From: Ganoderma boninense
Taxonomy: Eukaryota; Basidiomycota; Agaricomycetes; Polyporales; Polyporaceae
Direction: 5' to 3'
DNA: 64,000 nt
Assembly: GCA_002900995.3 (NCBI GenBank)
Contig: CM035307.1
Location: 124,001 to 188,000, forward strand
In this document: in pieces, positions 31,966 through 43,624 of the stretch
Numbering within the stretch: the first letter of the stretch is position 1
Layout: each line of letters starts with the position of its first letter
Translations under genes and position numbers: made by a program
Notes under the pieces: generated by a model
Database searches by the model: none
What the model saw: only the letters and a program-made list of their open reading frames with translations
What the model was told of the DNA's origin: nothing

Positions 31966-34292
31966 ATGGCCAGCACCACTCCTGTGCGTATTCTCCCACC
32001 TCTCGTCTAGCCGGAGATACCGGTGGGTAGGGGTATTGAGGGAAGGGCACAGTTTGGCTTGAAGGAGTCATCCCTCATCCGCCAGCAAGCGTTCATCGAC
32101 GGGAAATGGGTAGACGCGAACGAGGGCGCTGTCATCAAGGTCACCAGTACGCTCCGTCTTCCTTCCGTTATCACTTCTTTGCTCGACTTATCGCTGCCCA
32201 GACCCGGCTACGACAGAGGAGCTCGGGACGGTGCCCGAGATGGGGCTGGCGGAGACGAAGCAGGCCATCGACGCAGCGTCCAAGGCGTTCAAAACATGGA
32301 GCAAGACCACTGCAAAGGTTCGTCTATGCACCACGCGCTCGTGTGTTTCGCATGTTGAGCAGGGGCGCCTTGTAGCACAGGCATGATATTCTCATGAAGT
32401 GGTTCGCGCTCATGCGGGAGCACTCAGATGACCTCGCACGCTTGATCGTGAGTTGCTCACGCTTACACCCTCGTCGGCTGCCGTTCTAAGAGAGAATGCC
32501 AGACACTCGAGAACGGGAAGCCGTTCGCGGAGGCCAAGGTGAGCCTTCCTTATGGCGTCGGCATTCACCTCCGCTCAACATTTGGCTAGGGCGAACACGC
32601 ATATAGCTCATCGTTCGTGGAGGTGCGTGGGTTGGTTTTGACCAGTACTGAGTCGGTCTGAGTCAATGTCACCTCCGCAGTGGTTTGGTGAGCGCGATTC
32701 GCAATAGTTGCCCTCCACACCTTACACGATTTGCGCATATAGCCGAGGAGGCGGTCCGGACATATGGAGGTGAGTAGACAGCATGCGCATACACCGTGCT
32801 GTCTGTGTCCTGAACTGTTCCTTTGCAGAGGTTGTCCCCTCCGCGATCCCGAACATCCGCAATGTCGTCGTGAAGCAGCCGATCGGTGCGTAGCTTGTTT
32901 CTCTCGCCGCTCGGTTCATGATCCTCATGCGATTTCTAGGCGTTGTGTGCGTGCTCGCTCTGCGGATCTGCCACTGAGATGTATCTGACGTCATCTGCCA
33001 GTTCGATCTTGACACCATGGAATTTCCCGTCCGCGATGATCACCCGGAAGCTTGGCGCTGCTCTCGCCGCCGGCTGCACCGCCGTCATCAAACCACCGCC
33101 CGAGACACCTTTCTCTGCTCTCGCGCTGGTCGAGGTGCGTTCTAGTCACGCTTAGCTACAACGCATTGTCGCGCTCGCAGGCCACATTGCGCCGAGGAGC
33201 TAACAAATGTGGTTTTGAGCAGCTCGCGACGCGCGCAGGCGTCCCACCTGGCGTCATCAACGTCGTGACCACACAGGCAAACGTGGCCGAGGTCGGCCGC
33301 GAGATGTGCGAGAACACGGCGGTGAAGAAGGTATCGTTCACGGGCAGCACGCCCGTCGCGAAGCTGCTCTATGGCATGGCCGCGAGCACGCTCAAGAAGG
33401 TGTCTCTCGAGGCTGGAGGCAACGCACCCTTCATCGTCTTCGACGATGCCGACATTGACGCGGCCATCGACGGTGCGTCTATTTCTATCGGCTATGTCAT
33501 GCTCCTTGAGTGCCGTGCTCTAACATGTTGCGCCTGCAGGCGTCATCGCGTGCAAGTTCCGCGGCACGGGCCAGACCTGTGTATGCGCGAACCGTATATA
33601 CGTCCAGTCGGCCGTCTACGCAGAGTTCGCGTCGCGCCTCGCGGAGCGCGTAGCCGCGTTCAAGGTCGGCAATGGCCTCGACAAAGACACGTACGTCCCC
33701 GCGGCCTCCTAGCCCGCGCGTCTCCCGCTGAACCACACTGACACCCCGGCCGCTCGCAGGACCCACGGCCCGCTCATCCACGAGCGCGCGGTCGAGAAGG
33801 TCCAGCGGCACGTCGACGACGCCGTCGCACAGGGCGCACAGGTCTTGCTCGGCGGCGCGCGCATCCCTGGCGCAGGCTCGTTCTTCGCGCCCACGGTGCT
33901 CGCGGACGTCCCTGCGGGCGCACTCGTGAACACGGAGGAGACGTTCGGGCCGCTCGCGGCGCTCACGCGGTTCGAGACCGAGGAGGAGGTGATCAAGTTG
34001 GCCAACGACGCTCCGGTCGGGCTCGCGGGGTACTTCTTCTCGAAGGACGCAGGCCGGGTGTGGCGCGTCGCGGAGGCGCTCGAGGTTGGCATGGTCGGGA
34101 GCAACACGGGCTTGATTAGCCAGGCGTCGATCCCGTTCGGGGGTGTCAAGGAGAGTGGGCTCGGTATGTTTTTTTTTCAGACATGCCCACGTTTACGTGT
34201 CGGTGCTGATTCTCGCGTTCGTAGGTCGCGAGGGCGGACACGGTATCGAGGAGTACATGAACGTCAAGCTGATTGCGTTCGGTGGTATTTGA
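31966..34292 (+). CDS. UGA2: succinate-semialdehyde dehydrogenase, NAD(P)+-dependent
   Basis: Oxidises succinate semialdehyde to succinate in the GABA shunt. About a dozen exons are split by short introns. The start at 31966 encodes MASTTP before a GTGCGT donor. Then come [40 protein letters not shown] and [14 protein letters not shown]. The Rossmann region shows [20 protein letters not shown] and [20 protein letters not shown]. Catalytic Glu is in [19 protein letters not shown], and catalytic Cys in [20 protein letters not shown], the SSADH-type context. The C-terminus is [20 protein letters not shown] followed by [11 protein letters not shown], characteristic of SSADH over other aldehyde dehydrogenases. 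LEAGG replaces the usual LELGG. No mitochondrial leader is evident. Confidence 0.92.
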
Positions 34293-34955
34293 AGAAACTC
34301 GGGAGGAAGAGAGATGGTGAAAAACGTTGCGTTGCATAAGTACGTACTATGGAACTTGAGTCGATCTGTGTAGCATCACCACACCATGCCTTTGACATTG
34401 TACTGTTAGCCGACGACATATAGTCGCATACCTATCCACATGTCTAACCCCTGCAATTATGAAGCGTACTACGCGCAACGGTCTACAATTCTTTTACCGC
34501 TGTCTCTCTCTCGTGCGCGACCAAGTGAATTTGCTCGAGGACTGATCGTTCAACGTTCAACGCTCGGTCCATGTTCCTAATGTGCGGCAACGGAGATAGC
34601 GCAACGCTCATTCGTGAAGGCGCGGCGGGTAAGGCCCTTGCTTCACCGAGGTGGGCGCGTTGTTTTGCCCCGTATGTACCATTCTTTTGTGATCACATGC
34701 TGATTTTCATTTTATCTGGCAGAAGAGCATTGACAGAGTCCTACGGCGACACGGCGGCCACTGTGTGCGCGAAACTCTCCACCCACAGTAAGCCAGACGG
34801 AATCCTCGGGGATAAATTTTCCGCTGATCCGAACTGCTTGGCTTCGTGTAAGCCCGAGGCTTATGAGCGCAAAGCGTTAGTGTGTCCCCCCACCTTCACT
34901 TTGGTTTCCTACTTTCCATCTCCTTCTCCGTCCCCGGTACCATCAGGCATATGCA
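34293..34955. other. intergenic region
   Basis: 3' UTR of the SSADH gene and promoter of membrane-protein paralogue 3. No coding frame or repeat that I can defend. Confidence 0.4.
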
Positions 34956-36075
34956 ATGTCGAGCACCGGTTGGCCAAACAACCTAACTTTCGTGGACGAC
35001 CTCGACTCGAGGATCCAATATTCGGCTGGGTGGCAGGTCGTGACAGGCGGGGCGGAGGTGGACGGTACGAAGCATGGGGCAGACAAGGCCGGGATGACCG
35101 CGACGTTCAGCTTCACAGGTGAGGAGCCACCGCCCTCGAAACCATTCATCGCGCTGTACGGTGACGGCCCAAAAACAATGCATGACCATTTACCAGGCAC
35201 ATTCGTCAGCGTCGTGGGCTCGCTGGGGTCCGTGGACGTCTACGGCATCCCTTCGACGGCGTACGCCATCGACGGGACCGTCGTCGGCACCTACACGGCG
35301 CCGGTGCTGGACCCCGGATTGTTTCGGCTCAACCAGACGTTCTTCGACTCGCCCACCCTCGATGCCGGAAGCCACACGCTCGTGATCACGAACGCCAACG
35401 GCACGAGCCCGAACGTGTTCTGGCTCGACTACATCCTTTTCGCCGCGTCTACCCCCTCGTCTGCGAGCTCTGCTGCACCCTCTTCTTCCACCACCTCCGC
35501 AAACATTCAGCCTTCCGGTTCTGTACCCGTGCACGGACCCCATAAATCCAACGACGGCGCCATTGTCGGAGGCGTGGTCGGGGGCATCGCAGGTCTCGCA
35601 CTGCTCGCGGGTCTGCTCCTGTGGTGGCTCGCACGGCGACGTCGTTGGGCCCGCTCCTGTGCTCCAGTCGAGAATAGCGGTATGTGCGGTGCGGTCCTTT
35701 TTCAACCGTCTGCCGTCAATAATACATAGCCTCAATGGCAATCAAACAGGCAAAGCACCCTCAGACATCCGGCCCTTTGAAACTTGGCCGCCGACGGAGA
35801 CTCCGCATCGCCCGATGCTCCCGCCAGCCCCCGCTTCCGAGTCGTATGATACTATGGAGGAATCGACGTCGACTCTAGGACCCAGAAGCGTCCTGCTGGA
35901 GGCCGCAGCGCCAGACTTCACCACTTATCAACACCGTCCCGATTCGTCTCCCGCGTTCCGAGTCGACAATCCAAAAGATGTCTTGACGGCGGCGGCGGAG
36001 GTGGAACGAGGCGAGTCTGATCGCCGGTCCAGGAGCAGCGCGGAGCTCACGGCTCCTCCACCGTATATGCAGTGA
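34956..36075 (+). CDS. single-pass membrane protein, paralogue 3 (C-terminal PPxY)
   Basis: Start at 34956. The ectodomain has DDLDSRIQYSAGWQVV, EVDGTKHGADKAGMTATFSF, then after an intron (GTGAGG to ACCAG) GTFVSVVGSLGSVDVYG, DGTVVGTYTAPVLDPG and ITNANGTSPNVFWLDYILF. The Ser/Thr stalk is short (about 35 residues). The transmembrane helix is VGGVVGGIAGLALLAGLLLWWL, then ARRRRWARS. An intron near 35.68-35.75 kb separates the helix from a tail of about 105 residues that ends SSAELTAPPPYMQ, so PPPY is kept although the DSGLRLY motif of paralogues 1 and 2 is not. Gene order and phases are like those of paralogue 4 at 57.8 kb. Confidence 0.82.
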
Positions 36076-36589
36076 TCCTGTCTTGTTTTCCTTCGTTGCT
36101 TTCTTTGGTGAGCGCGACCGCGGCGTTTCACTCATTCGCGCGTCGTATCTGGTACGATTGCACCAAAGTATGTATTTAATATATTACATAGGATGTAATC
36201 GCCGTGTATCTATCCATGGCCAGGCGAAGACATCGACGCCTTTAACGCTTTCCGTAAGGACACAGCTACCAACACTGCGCCGCCAGCCTGAGCGTGCACA
36301 GCGTAAAGTGCGAGACAACACGAACGCGGTAATCCTTGCCGAGGGAGCGCAACTCCAGGTGGCAGGCATGCTAGCGCTTAGGAGGAGCTCCGCTTGCTAC
36401 AAGCACAGTGACTGCCTCGAACTCTTTCCCCTCCGAGTCTACATGCTCTGCGACGACCCATTCAAAATCCGAGCCAAAAATATGCGCACACTGAATTCGG
36501 AATATACATCACCCTTCGAGGTTGCCACTCACGAGGACCGCGAGCTTGCCACTGTCACGGTATCGGTACCGGCATCGGGGGGGGGGGGC

Positions 36590-37850
36590 GCTCGCCGCCA
36601 GGCACGTAAGCATAGTACTCGCGCGCGACGTTCTCCACGGTGAACCTGCCTCCGCATCCGACCGTCGTCGGGATGTTCGAGTTCTTCGAGCTCGAGTAGT
36701 GGATGCAGTCGGAGGCTCACCCCACCGTGACCCCGCCGGGCCTGTCCCCCGGATAGAGCGCGTCCGCGCCGCACTGCCAGTGGGGGACGATCGATGACCC
36801 GGGAACGGGCGAGCTCGCTTTATCGGAAGAAGAAGTCGAGAATCTTCAAGGTGAAGATAACCTGTTGCGCGCCTTTGTTAGCAAATGGACGGGAGTCGGG
36901 TGAGCAGCGAGCGTCGAGCGCATACATGCAGGTTCGAAGATGGCTCTTGTACTGTACGACGACCGACTCGTGTCCGACGCTTATGGCGTCAACGTCTTTG
37001 AACTACGAAACGTTGACCGCGTGCTCTATTCCCTTGTCGGGGCACCTGCCGCGGCCTGGCCCGGGGAACTGGAAGAAATTGCCAAACCTGTGGAGAGACT
37101 CGGGAAATTTGGAGCGTAATGCATCATGACGGGCTTGGCGACTTAGAACTTTAGGGCCCTCCTCGACGCTGACGCCGTCACGGTCACCACCGTCGCCACA
37201 GAGGGCAGTCGATGGCGATGTACAGCACGCGGGGGACGCAGCAGAACAGAGTCTCGAAGTCAAGTACAACGTCGCCATTAACGTAGCAGGAGAGAGTGGC
37301 TTCTATATCGCTTCTTGACGCGGAGACTGCCTGCCCAACAGAGGGCGACATCGATGTGGGTGTTTCGCGGCAGCTTCTCCAGGTTCGTGCCGGAGAATTG
37401 ACACGCAAAACCACAACCGAACCTGAAGAAGAACGGGGGCCATGCCAACTGCCGATATGGACGAGAACTCAAAGACGCCGCTCATCTCCACCGAAGAAAC
37501 GCGTGCAGTGACATATGAAGGTCTACGTGCCACGCCGTCTGGGGTAGCCTTGAAAAGAAAGGGAGCTGCTGGTACACCGTACTCGTCCATACGCGTATCA
37601 GTGAAAGCGTTGTGTGGCTTAGAGGGCAGGCGCGTTCAGCGGGAGAGTCATGAATCCGAAGGCGCATGGTTGGAAGCACATCGCATGCCTAGACGTCGAC
37701 AAGCTCGTGGGCGATACGCATCCGCTGTGATTCCATAGCGAGGCGCATGGCGGACGCCGTACCCGACGTCGGTCGGGAGGACGGTGGGGACCGAACAGAC
37801 GGGGAAGGAGCTCACGGTGATCGTAGGAAGAAGCCATCCCTTCGGACATG
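36590..37850 (-). pseudogene. decayed RPD3-type histone deacetylase copy
   Basis: Reads on the minus strand in the order of the intact HDAC at 14.8-17.0 kb but in broken frames. Recognisable pieces are DVGYGVRHA (for [12 protein letters not shown]), RMDEYGVPAAPFLFKATPDG then VFEFSSIS (for the [15 protein letters not shown] and [11 protein letters not shown] blocks), CWAGSLRVKKR (for [12 protein letters not shown]), GDVVLDFETLFCCVPRVLYI with AIDCP (for the [20 protein letters not shown] block), and near 36.6 kb a copy of [14 protein letters not shown]. The catalytic [10 protein letters not shown] is lost. Even the first intron's GTGAG donor is still visible. The 3' third of the gene is missing. 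A G-run of 11 lies at its truncated end. Confidence 0.82.
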
Positions 37851-38123
37851 TCCGTGAATTCAGACCCTCACAGGCAGAAGTCGTACTATCCTGGGGTCGG
37901 AGGATGTCGAACGGCCAGCGGATCGAGAGTGGTTGAGAGACGAGAGACAGGTGGCCAATGGTACGGCGTATGTCGCATAAGGGATGTTCTAGAAACGGCA
38001 CGCATGGGGCTGAAGCAAGCAACGACAGTCAGAAGTCGCAAGGCGCTGAACGCAAACCGTCGTCCAGGCGCCTGCGGATCCGTACCGGACCCGAATCGTT
38101 CCAAATCCTCTGTATGCATGCTT

Positions 38124-39392
38124 CTAACGTGCTTCAACAGCTGTCAAAGACAGATGGTCCAAGTGTGCATGCAGCGCCCGCGCGAAAGCCGGCCCCTCCA
38201 CACTCGGATCGGGGTCCGACCCCAAGCCTCTTTCGAGCTCGTCGAAAAGGCCAGCCGCGCCCGACAAGTGCGCCACCCTACAGCACGCCGCATGGATGCG
38301 CAGGTACTCGGGGTTGGGCAGCGCTAGGCGGGGGTGAGAGGACTGGAAGGTGATCTCCTGCCCGTCGGCGAGCTCGGGCGATATTGTCAAGAGCGAACGA
38401 ACCCGATAGCGATTTGGTGGCATGCCCTTGAGTGCCGTCGAGTTAAAGTAACAACTGGCATCGGGAATGGCAGGTAATGACGCACCTCGACTGGCTCAAA
38501 CCACAGCTCGAGCGTGCCGAAGTTGTCGTGCAAGCGGTGGATCATCACCATCGCGTTCTCGAGCGAATGGACGTTGTCGGATGTTGCGAGGTGATTGGCA
38601 ATATCGGTATATCCCAAGTTTCTCAGCACGCGCTCGACGTTGTAGCTCGTCGTCGAGTCTTCCGGGAAGATGTGACACAACTCGAGAGTCTCAGCATTGT
38701 AATAACCAGGAAGTCGATGCTCCTTGGCGTATGGCTTGTCGAGCGTCCGCGTGACGATGCAGCGGAAGTCCTCGCGCTGCATCGCCTACGGATGTAATGA
38801 GAACAGGGTGGAGGCTGAGCGACCGCCATTTTGATACGACGCACCAGTCGCCTTGAGCCAGAGTGGCTCCCAGGAGTCTCAGCGAGGAGCTGGTCGACCT
38901 CGTCGTCCGTAAGCTTGGACGGGTGCGGAGAAGTGTGCGACGAAGTGCTAGGGGTGGGGCCCTTGAACCTGCGAACTCGACCGCCACTGCGTCAGATAGG
39001 TCAATCCTAACCCCGGCGGCTTGACACTCACGCGGACGTAAGAGATAGTCCCTGTACAACTCGCCCAGTGCGCTCAACGCCTCCACGTCCGCCTCTTCGT
39101 CGCTTCCCGCCGGGTCCCTTCTACAGGAGAGGATGCCCGCCGCCACAGTAGTAATAGCTGTCTCGGAAAACAGACGCGTCTGAGCGAGGAGGTGTCCGAG
39201 AATCCGAATGTTGACCAGCGTCGTCTTCGCGGTCGGGTTGTCCGGTGGCGAGTGGTCCGAGTCCTGGATGGGGTCCGAGACGATGACATGCTCTGCGGCA
39301 CGACAGATGCTGTATGCGCTGACGACGGATGGATCGGGATGCGTGAAGTCGGCCCTGAGGGGCTGAGGAGAGAGTAGATCTGCAGGTGGCAT
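38124..39392 (-). CDS. HNH-nuclease-type basidiomycete protein, copy 1
   Basis: Belongs to the large agaricomycete family with an HNH-like central domain and a conserved C-terminal block; nuclease activity is unproven. Exon 1 (39392 to about 39033) encodes LLSPQPLRADFTHPDPSVVS and VNIRILGHLLAQTRLFSETA. A middle exon encodes KLTDDEVDQLLAETPGSHSG. The HNH-like part is MQREDFRCIVTRTLDKPYAK, LELCHIFPEDSTTS (the CxH step) and LENAMVMIHRLHDNFGTLEL. After a GTGCGT intron the end is NPEYLRIHAACCRVAHLSGA and FDELERGLGSDPDPS. The gene is head to head with an inverted paralogue at 39.8 kb, about 410 bp away. Confidence 0.8.
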
Positions 39393-39800
39393 ACAGCGGT
39401 TTGCAGAACGAGAGTCGCGCTCGAAAAAACTCGTTCAGGTCGGCGACGTAGCCGACGCTGGGAAGTCCCAGTGTCTTCTTCAGGCCACGGCGCCTCATGG
39501 AGCGGGGTGTCCATCGCGCGCGAGGCTCGACGCTTGCAAGGTGCGACGCAACTGGAGGCTCGCGCGATAGCTGAATCACTGCGCGTACAGTGTAAATAGT
39601 CGCGCTTTATTAAACTACCGCAGTTGTGGGACTCGCGCACCACACCACACCACCTCTGCAGGTGAAAGGTTCACTCGCGCGGACGGCGCGACGCGTCGCG
39701 CTCTCGCTGCTCTGCTCCTCGGCCTTCCTCGGCACGGGTCATGCCGAGCTTCGCTCGCGCGCCTACCTTCATCAAGGCACTTTACTCAGTTACGTGAAGT
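39393..39800. other. divergent promoter region of the HNH pair
   Basis: Separates two inverted paralogues. It should contain two promoters or a shared one. I did not find a clear TATA box. Part of it may itself be an inverted copy, which a self-alignment would show. Confidence 0.4.
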
Positions 39801-41127
39801 ATGGCCGCCTCGGACTTACGGTCTCCTCAGCCCCTCAGGGCCGACTTCACACATCCCAATCCATCTGTCGTCAGCGCATACACCACCTGCCGCGCCGCAG
39901 AGCATGTTGTCGTCGACCCCATCCAGGACCACTGGCCCCTGGACGACCCGGCCGTGAAGACGAAGCTGGTCAACATTCGCATCCTCGGACACCTTCTCGC
40001 TCAGACGCATCTGCTTTCAGAGACAGCTATCACCACGGTGGCGACTGGAATCCGCTCCTGTAGAAGAGACTTAGTAGGACGTGATGAAGAGGCGGACGTG
40101 GAGGCGCTGGGCACGCTGGGCGAGTTCTACAGGGACCATCTCTTACGTCCGTGTGAGTGTCCATCTACTCATATTGGGGCCCGCTTGACCTGTCTGACGC
40201 CTCGGCGGTCGAGTCCGCAAGTTCAAAGGCTCCACCCCTAACGCGAACGCCTCGTCGCACCCTTCTCCGAGCCCGCCCTCATGTAAGCTCAAGCTAACGG
40301 ACGAGGAGGTCGACGCTCTCCTCGCAGAGACCCCCAGGTGCCAGTCCAAGTCGAGATGGCTCGTGCGTTGTACCGTACCAGACGTCGTTTCCTGATCCTT
40401 CGCGCGCCGTCCTCATAGTAATACCATCCGCAGGCACTGCACCGCGACGACTTCCGCTGCATCGTGACGTGCGTGCTCGACATATCATATGCCCGAGAAC
40501 TGCAAGCTCCCGATCCCCTCGAGGCCCAGGCCCTCGAGTGTTGTCATATCTTCCCAGAGTCACTGAGCGACGAGTTCCAGGGCGTGCTCAAGAGCATGGG
40601 CTACACGAACATCGTGAGCGACCTCGCAACAACCGACTCCAAGATCTATTCGCTCGGGAACACGATGACGCTGGTCCACGTCCTGCACGACCACTTCGCC
40701 AGGCTCGACCTGTGGTTCGAGCCCGTCGAGGTGCGTCCGTGTCTGTGTCCTTGCCCCTAATCTCTTCAAGTTGTAGTAATAGTAATACTTCCGCTAAACT
40801 GCTTAGGACTCACACTCAGAACAAACTTCGAATCGCTACCGCCTGCGCACCCTCTGGCTCCTCCCGCACGGCCTCGCTGACGGCCACACCGTCACCTTCC
40901 GCTCGGCGCACTCCCGCCTCGCGCTGCCCGAGCCAGAGTACCTGCGCATCCACGCGGCGTGCTGCCGCGTGGCGCACCTGTCAGGCGCGGCGGGGTTTTT
41001 TGACGAGCTCGAGAGGGACCTCGCGTCGGACCCCGATCCGAATGTGGAGGGGGCTGGGTTCGCGCGTGCGCTGCGTGCGCACTTGGACTGTCTGTCTTTG
41101 AGTGGGACAGCGGTTGAAGCGAGTTAG
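39801..41127 (+). CDS. HNH-nuclease-type basidiomycete protein, copy 2
   Basis: Inverted paralogue of the gene at 38.1-39.4 kb with the same exon structure. Exon 1 from 39801 encodes MAASDLRSPQPLRADFTHPN and LVNIRILGHLLAQTHLLSET and ends at the same RP/GTGAGT donor. Later exons encode LHRDDFRCIVTCVLDISYAR, LECCHIFPESLSDEFQG and LGNTMTLVHVLHDHFARLDL. The last exon encodes YRLRTLWLLPHGLADGHTVT, EPEYLRIHAACCRVAHLSGA and FDELERDLASDPDPNVEG. The C-terminus ends at TAG 41127. Substitutions are spread throughout while motifs are kept, so both copies look functional. The role is unknown. Confidence 0.8.
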
Positions 41128-41288
41128 ACGCTATCGATCCCGGGCGGACTATTAGTCTGGTAGTCGTGCCGGCTGCCTTGGCGCCATACCCGCGTACGCT
41201 CCTCGACTTCCCCGACATCCTGTACCTCGTACCGGCCCCGCTCGAACGCATCCCCACATTCTGTCTTGAAATTCTTATTCTTACGGCT

Positions 41289-41505
41289 TCTGATATCCTA
41301 AATCCAACCCAGCGCACTCGTGCAAAGCCCCAAATCCCGGTGCTCTGCGGTCCGCGAGTCCTTCCCTGCCACGCGGGCCATCGGGGAACTTTGCTTCTTG
41401 CTCCTTGCTCCTTGCTTCTTGCGCGCTTAATCCTAGTGGAACGCGAACGCTCGCCAGCACGCCGAGCTGGAATCATCGGTGAACATGCTCTCCTCGCATG
41501 TCCTC
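41289..41505. repeat. diverged dispersed repeat, copy 2
   Basis: Same orientation and order of shared blocks as 13535-13710, with an extra run of CTTGCTCCTTGCTT units at about 41391-41425. It lies immediately upstream of the dynamin pseudogene. Confidence 0.6.
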
Positions 41506-41574
41506 AAACCGCTCCCGACGACATCTGCCACTGGTGTGAAAGCGTTCCATTCAACTTGACATTCACGATCTCTG

Positions 41575-41947
41575 TCGGGTTGCGCAGCCGCCGTCCTCTA
41601 CCCGCACTTGCCCAGCCTGAGGGACCGGGGACCGGTTCCAGAGCATGGCGCTCGAGGAGATCAAGCAGGCCACCGACCACGCGGTGGGCCCCAAGGTCAA
41701 GTTCTGGTCTTTGACAAAGACCCCGATGGCACGGACCCCGTGTTCGTCGACCTCTGTTGTGAGTCGTCCCGATTCCCCGGAATGGTGGTTGGGTAGCAGC
41801 GATAATTGAGAACATGGGTCGCTGTATGTGGTGCACTAAGCCTCGTCCGAGTCCTGAACCGTGCGGATGGCGAGATCGTGAAGTAGGTCGAGGATAAGTT
41901 CAAGGAGTACATCTCGCAGCCATCCACGACCATCCTGGTCCGAAGAT
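41575..41947 (+). pseudogene. dynamin-like GTPase fragment
   Basis: Broken frames match the middle of the intact dynamin gene at 49.0-52.3 kb. Seen are LEEIKQATDHAVGPKV (intact: LREEIKQVSDHTADPKV), DKDPDGTDPVFVDLC (intact: LDPDGTDLVFVDLP) and, at 41850-41947, NRADGEIVK, a stop, then VEDKFKEYISQPSTTILV (intact: NADDEIVKQVEDMVKEYISQ). It is in the opposite orientation to the intact gene and carries frameshifts, an in-frame stop and no P-loop exon. Confidence 0.78.
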
Positions 41948-42633
41948 AAACATGTTCCTTCGCTGTCCTCAGCTGTTGTCCCGGCGTGCTAGTCTGCAAT
42001 TCGCTTTCCTCCTCCTCTTCTCCTCCTAGGCCTCCTCCTCCTGGTGAGTCGCGAACCATCCTTCATTCTTGCTATCCCGCCTCCTCACTCTTATTTCGAC
42101 GCCAGGTGCACCCAGTTTTATCTCCGCCACTCTGCCAGCACCCATTCCCAAGCCAAGCGTTGATCTCTCGTTCTAGCCTGACGGTCGCGCTTCAAGGTGT
42201 CGGAAACCACGTTGGGCCGTGCCAATCGGACGCGACGGAGTGGGGCCATGTAGGAGGCTGGATTGTAGCACCCTCGGACGTATTCATATGCACGCACTGC
42301 AGGCAATGTGACCAACATTAATATTCCTGCCGAGTCAGATTCGCATTCATGGAAGACTGCTAGGACCTCCCTTCGCAGCAACCTCTGTTCAAGTCCGCAT
42401 ACCCGCGTCCCCCCTGCTCCGTGCTCCTTGCGTGGATTATACACCGCTCAAAAGCTTAGAAGACGGCAGCGTATTGCATGTGGTCGGCGAGGCGGTACAT
42501 GTCCTCGGAATACAACGAGCCTGGGCGGCTCTTCCGAGAAGGAGGGAATACACTCGGAGATACTGTCCCCCCCTTCTCTCCACCCTACAGCCTCTCTCAT
42601 TGTCCTCGCTGCTCGCCCATCACTCTACCCACC
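41948..42633. other. intergenic region before the four-helix-bundle gene
   Basis: Contains remnants after the dynamin fragment and, from about 42560, a C/T-rich promoter-like tract running to the ATG at 42634. No complete gene is visible. Confidence 0.35.
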
Positions 42634-43624
42634 ATGGCCATTTTCTCCAAGCCTTCCACCAGGTCGACGAAGACGCTCGACTGCCCGCCGACTACCAAGG
42701 TTGGCTTGCGCAACCGCCTTCTGCGCGGCGCGACTGTTCTCTACGGGATCAAGGTTGCCGCCGCAGTGGCGGGGAAGCTCGGGAGCTCCGTGCCATATAT
42801 GCAGGGGATAGTGGACGCGGCGAACGAGATTATAGCCTACGCCGAGGTGAGTTGCTTACCTCGGCTTACAAGTACTTTGCCCACACGGGCTGTCCGTCCG
42901 CTTATCACCCTGATTCGCCCAGACAATGAAGAACAATCGTAAAGAGTGCAAGAAGATCGCAGAGCTCGTGGAGGAGCTCGTGAAGGGGCTGCTTGCTGAG
43001 ACGGAGGGGGTCGAGGAGGACGACCTGAGCGCTCAGTCGCGGTGGAGCCTCGCAGACGTGGAGTGGTGAGTGTACGACCCACCCCGCGACAGTCGAGGAA
43101 CCTGCCAGTGCCTCGGGCTTGGAGTCGTGGAGCTGACAAGCGTTATAGGAAGTTGGAGACGGTCGGGAAAGCCATGCAGGAAATGCGCAAGATGACGCCC
43201 GTCCGTCGGCTTCTCTCGAAAGATGACCACGCGGCGCAGCTTGTCGAGCATCGACGGGCCCTGCAAGACGCCGTCGTCAAGTTCCAGGCGAGTGATCCCC
43301 TCCAGCTGCAGACGCATCGAGGTGTGAATCGAGTCGAATCGCTCACGTGCGCTCTCGTTCACCCAGTTGATGCATTGTGTTCGGATGGATCTGCGGATGG
43401 CGCGCGTCGAGAAGAAACAGGACGTGCTCGTCGAAGCCCTCGTCGTTGGCCGTGCTAATAGCCGTATTGCGGGATCCAGCATGGAGCGCTCTGGTTCTCG
43501 AGGAGGCGATGCGATCAAGTGGCTGTCCGTGGTAGCGGTGCATGAGCTTCGATCGAGGAACCTTTTTTTTTATCACGCGTTTTCTGTAGGGTTCAACAGT
43601 ATATATATAGTAAATACTTACTAA
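42634..43624 (+). CDS. MLKL-type N-terminal four-helix-bundle protein
   Basis: Four exons: 42634-42846, 42923-43065, 43149-43287 and 43367-43624. The protein of about 250 residues starts MAIFSKPSTRSTKTLDCP, then a hydrophobic stretch (RGATVLYGIKVAAAVAGKLG) and amphipathic helices (TMKNNRKECKKIAELVEELV; KLETVGKAMQEMRKMTPVRR; DDHAAQLVEHRRALQDAVVK). This pattern matches fungal MLKL_NTD-like bundles, which in many basidiomycetes precede kinase, TPR or NACHT modules. Here nothing follows. The last intron uses a GC donor (CAG/GCGAGT) if my reading is right; it joins the helix ending VVKFQ to LMHCVRMDLRMARVEKKQDV. A relation to membrane-permeabilising cell-death proteins is an inference from fold family only. 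Confidence 0.68.
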
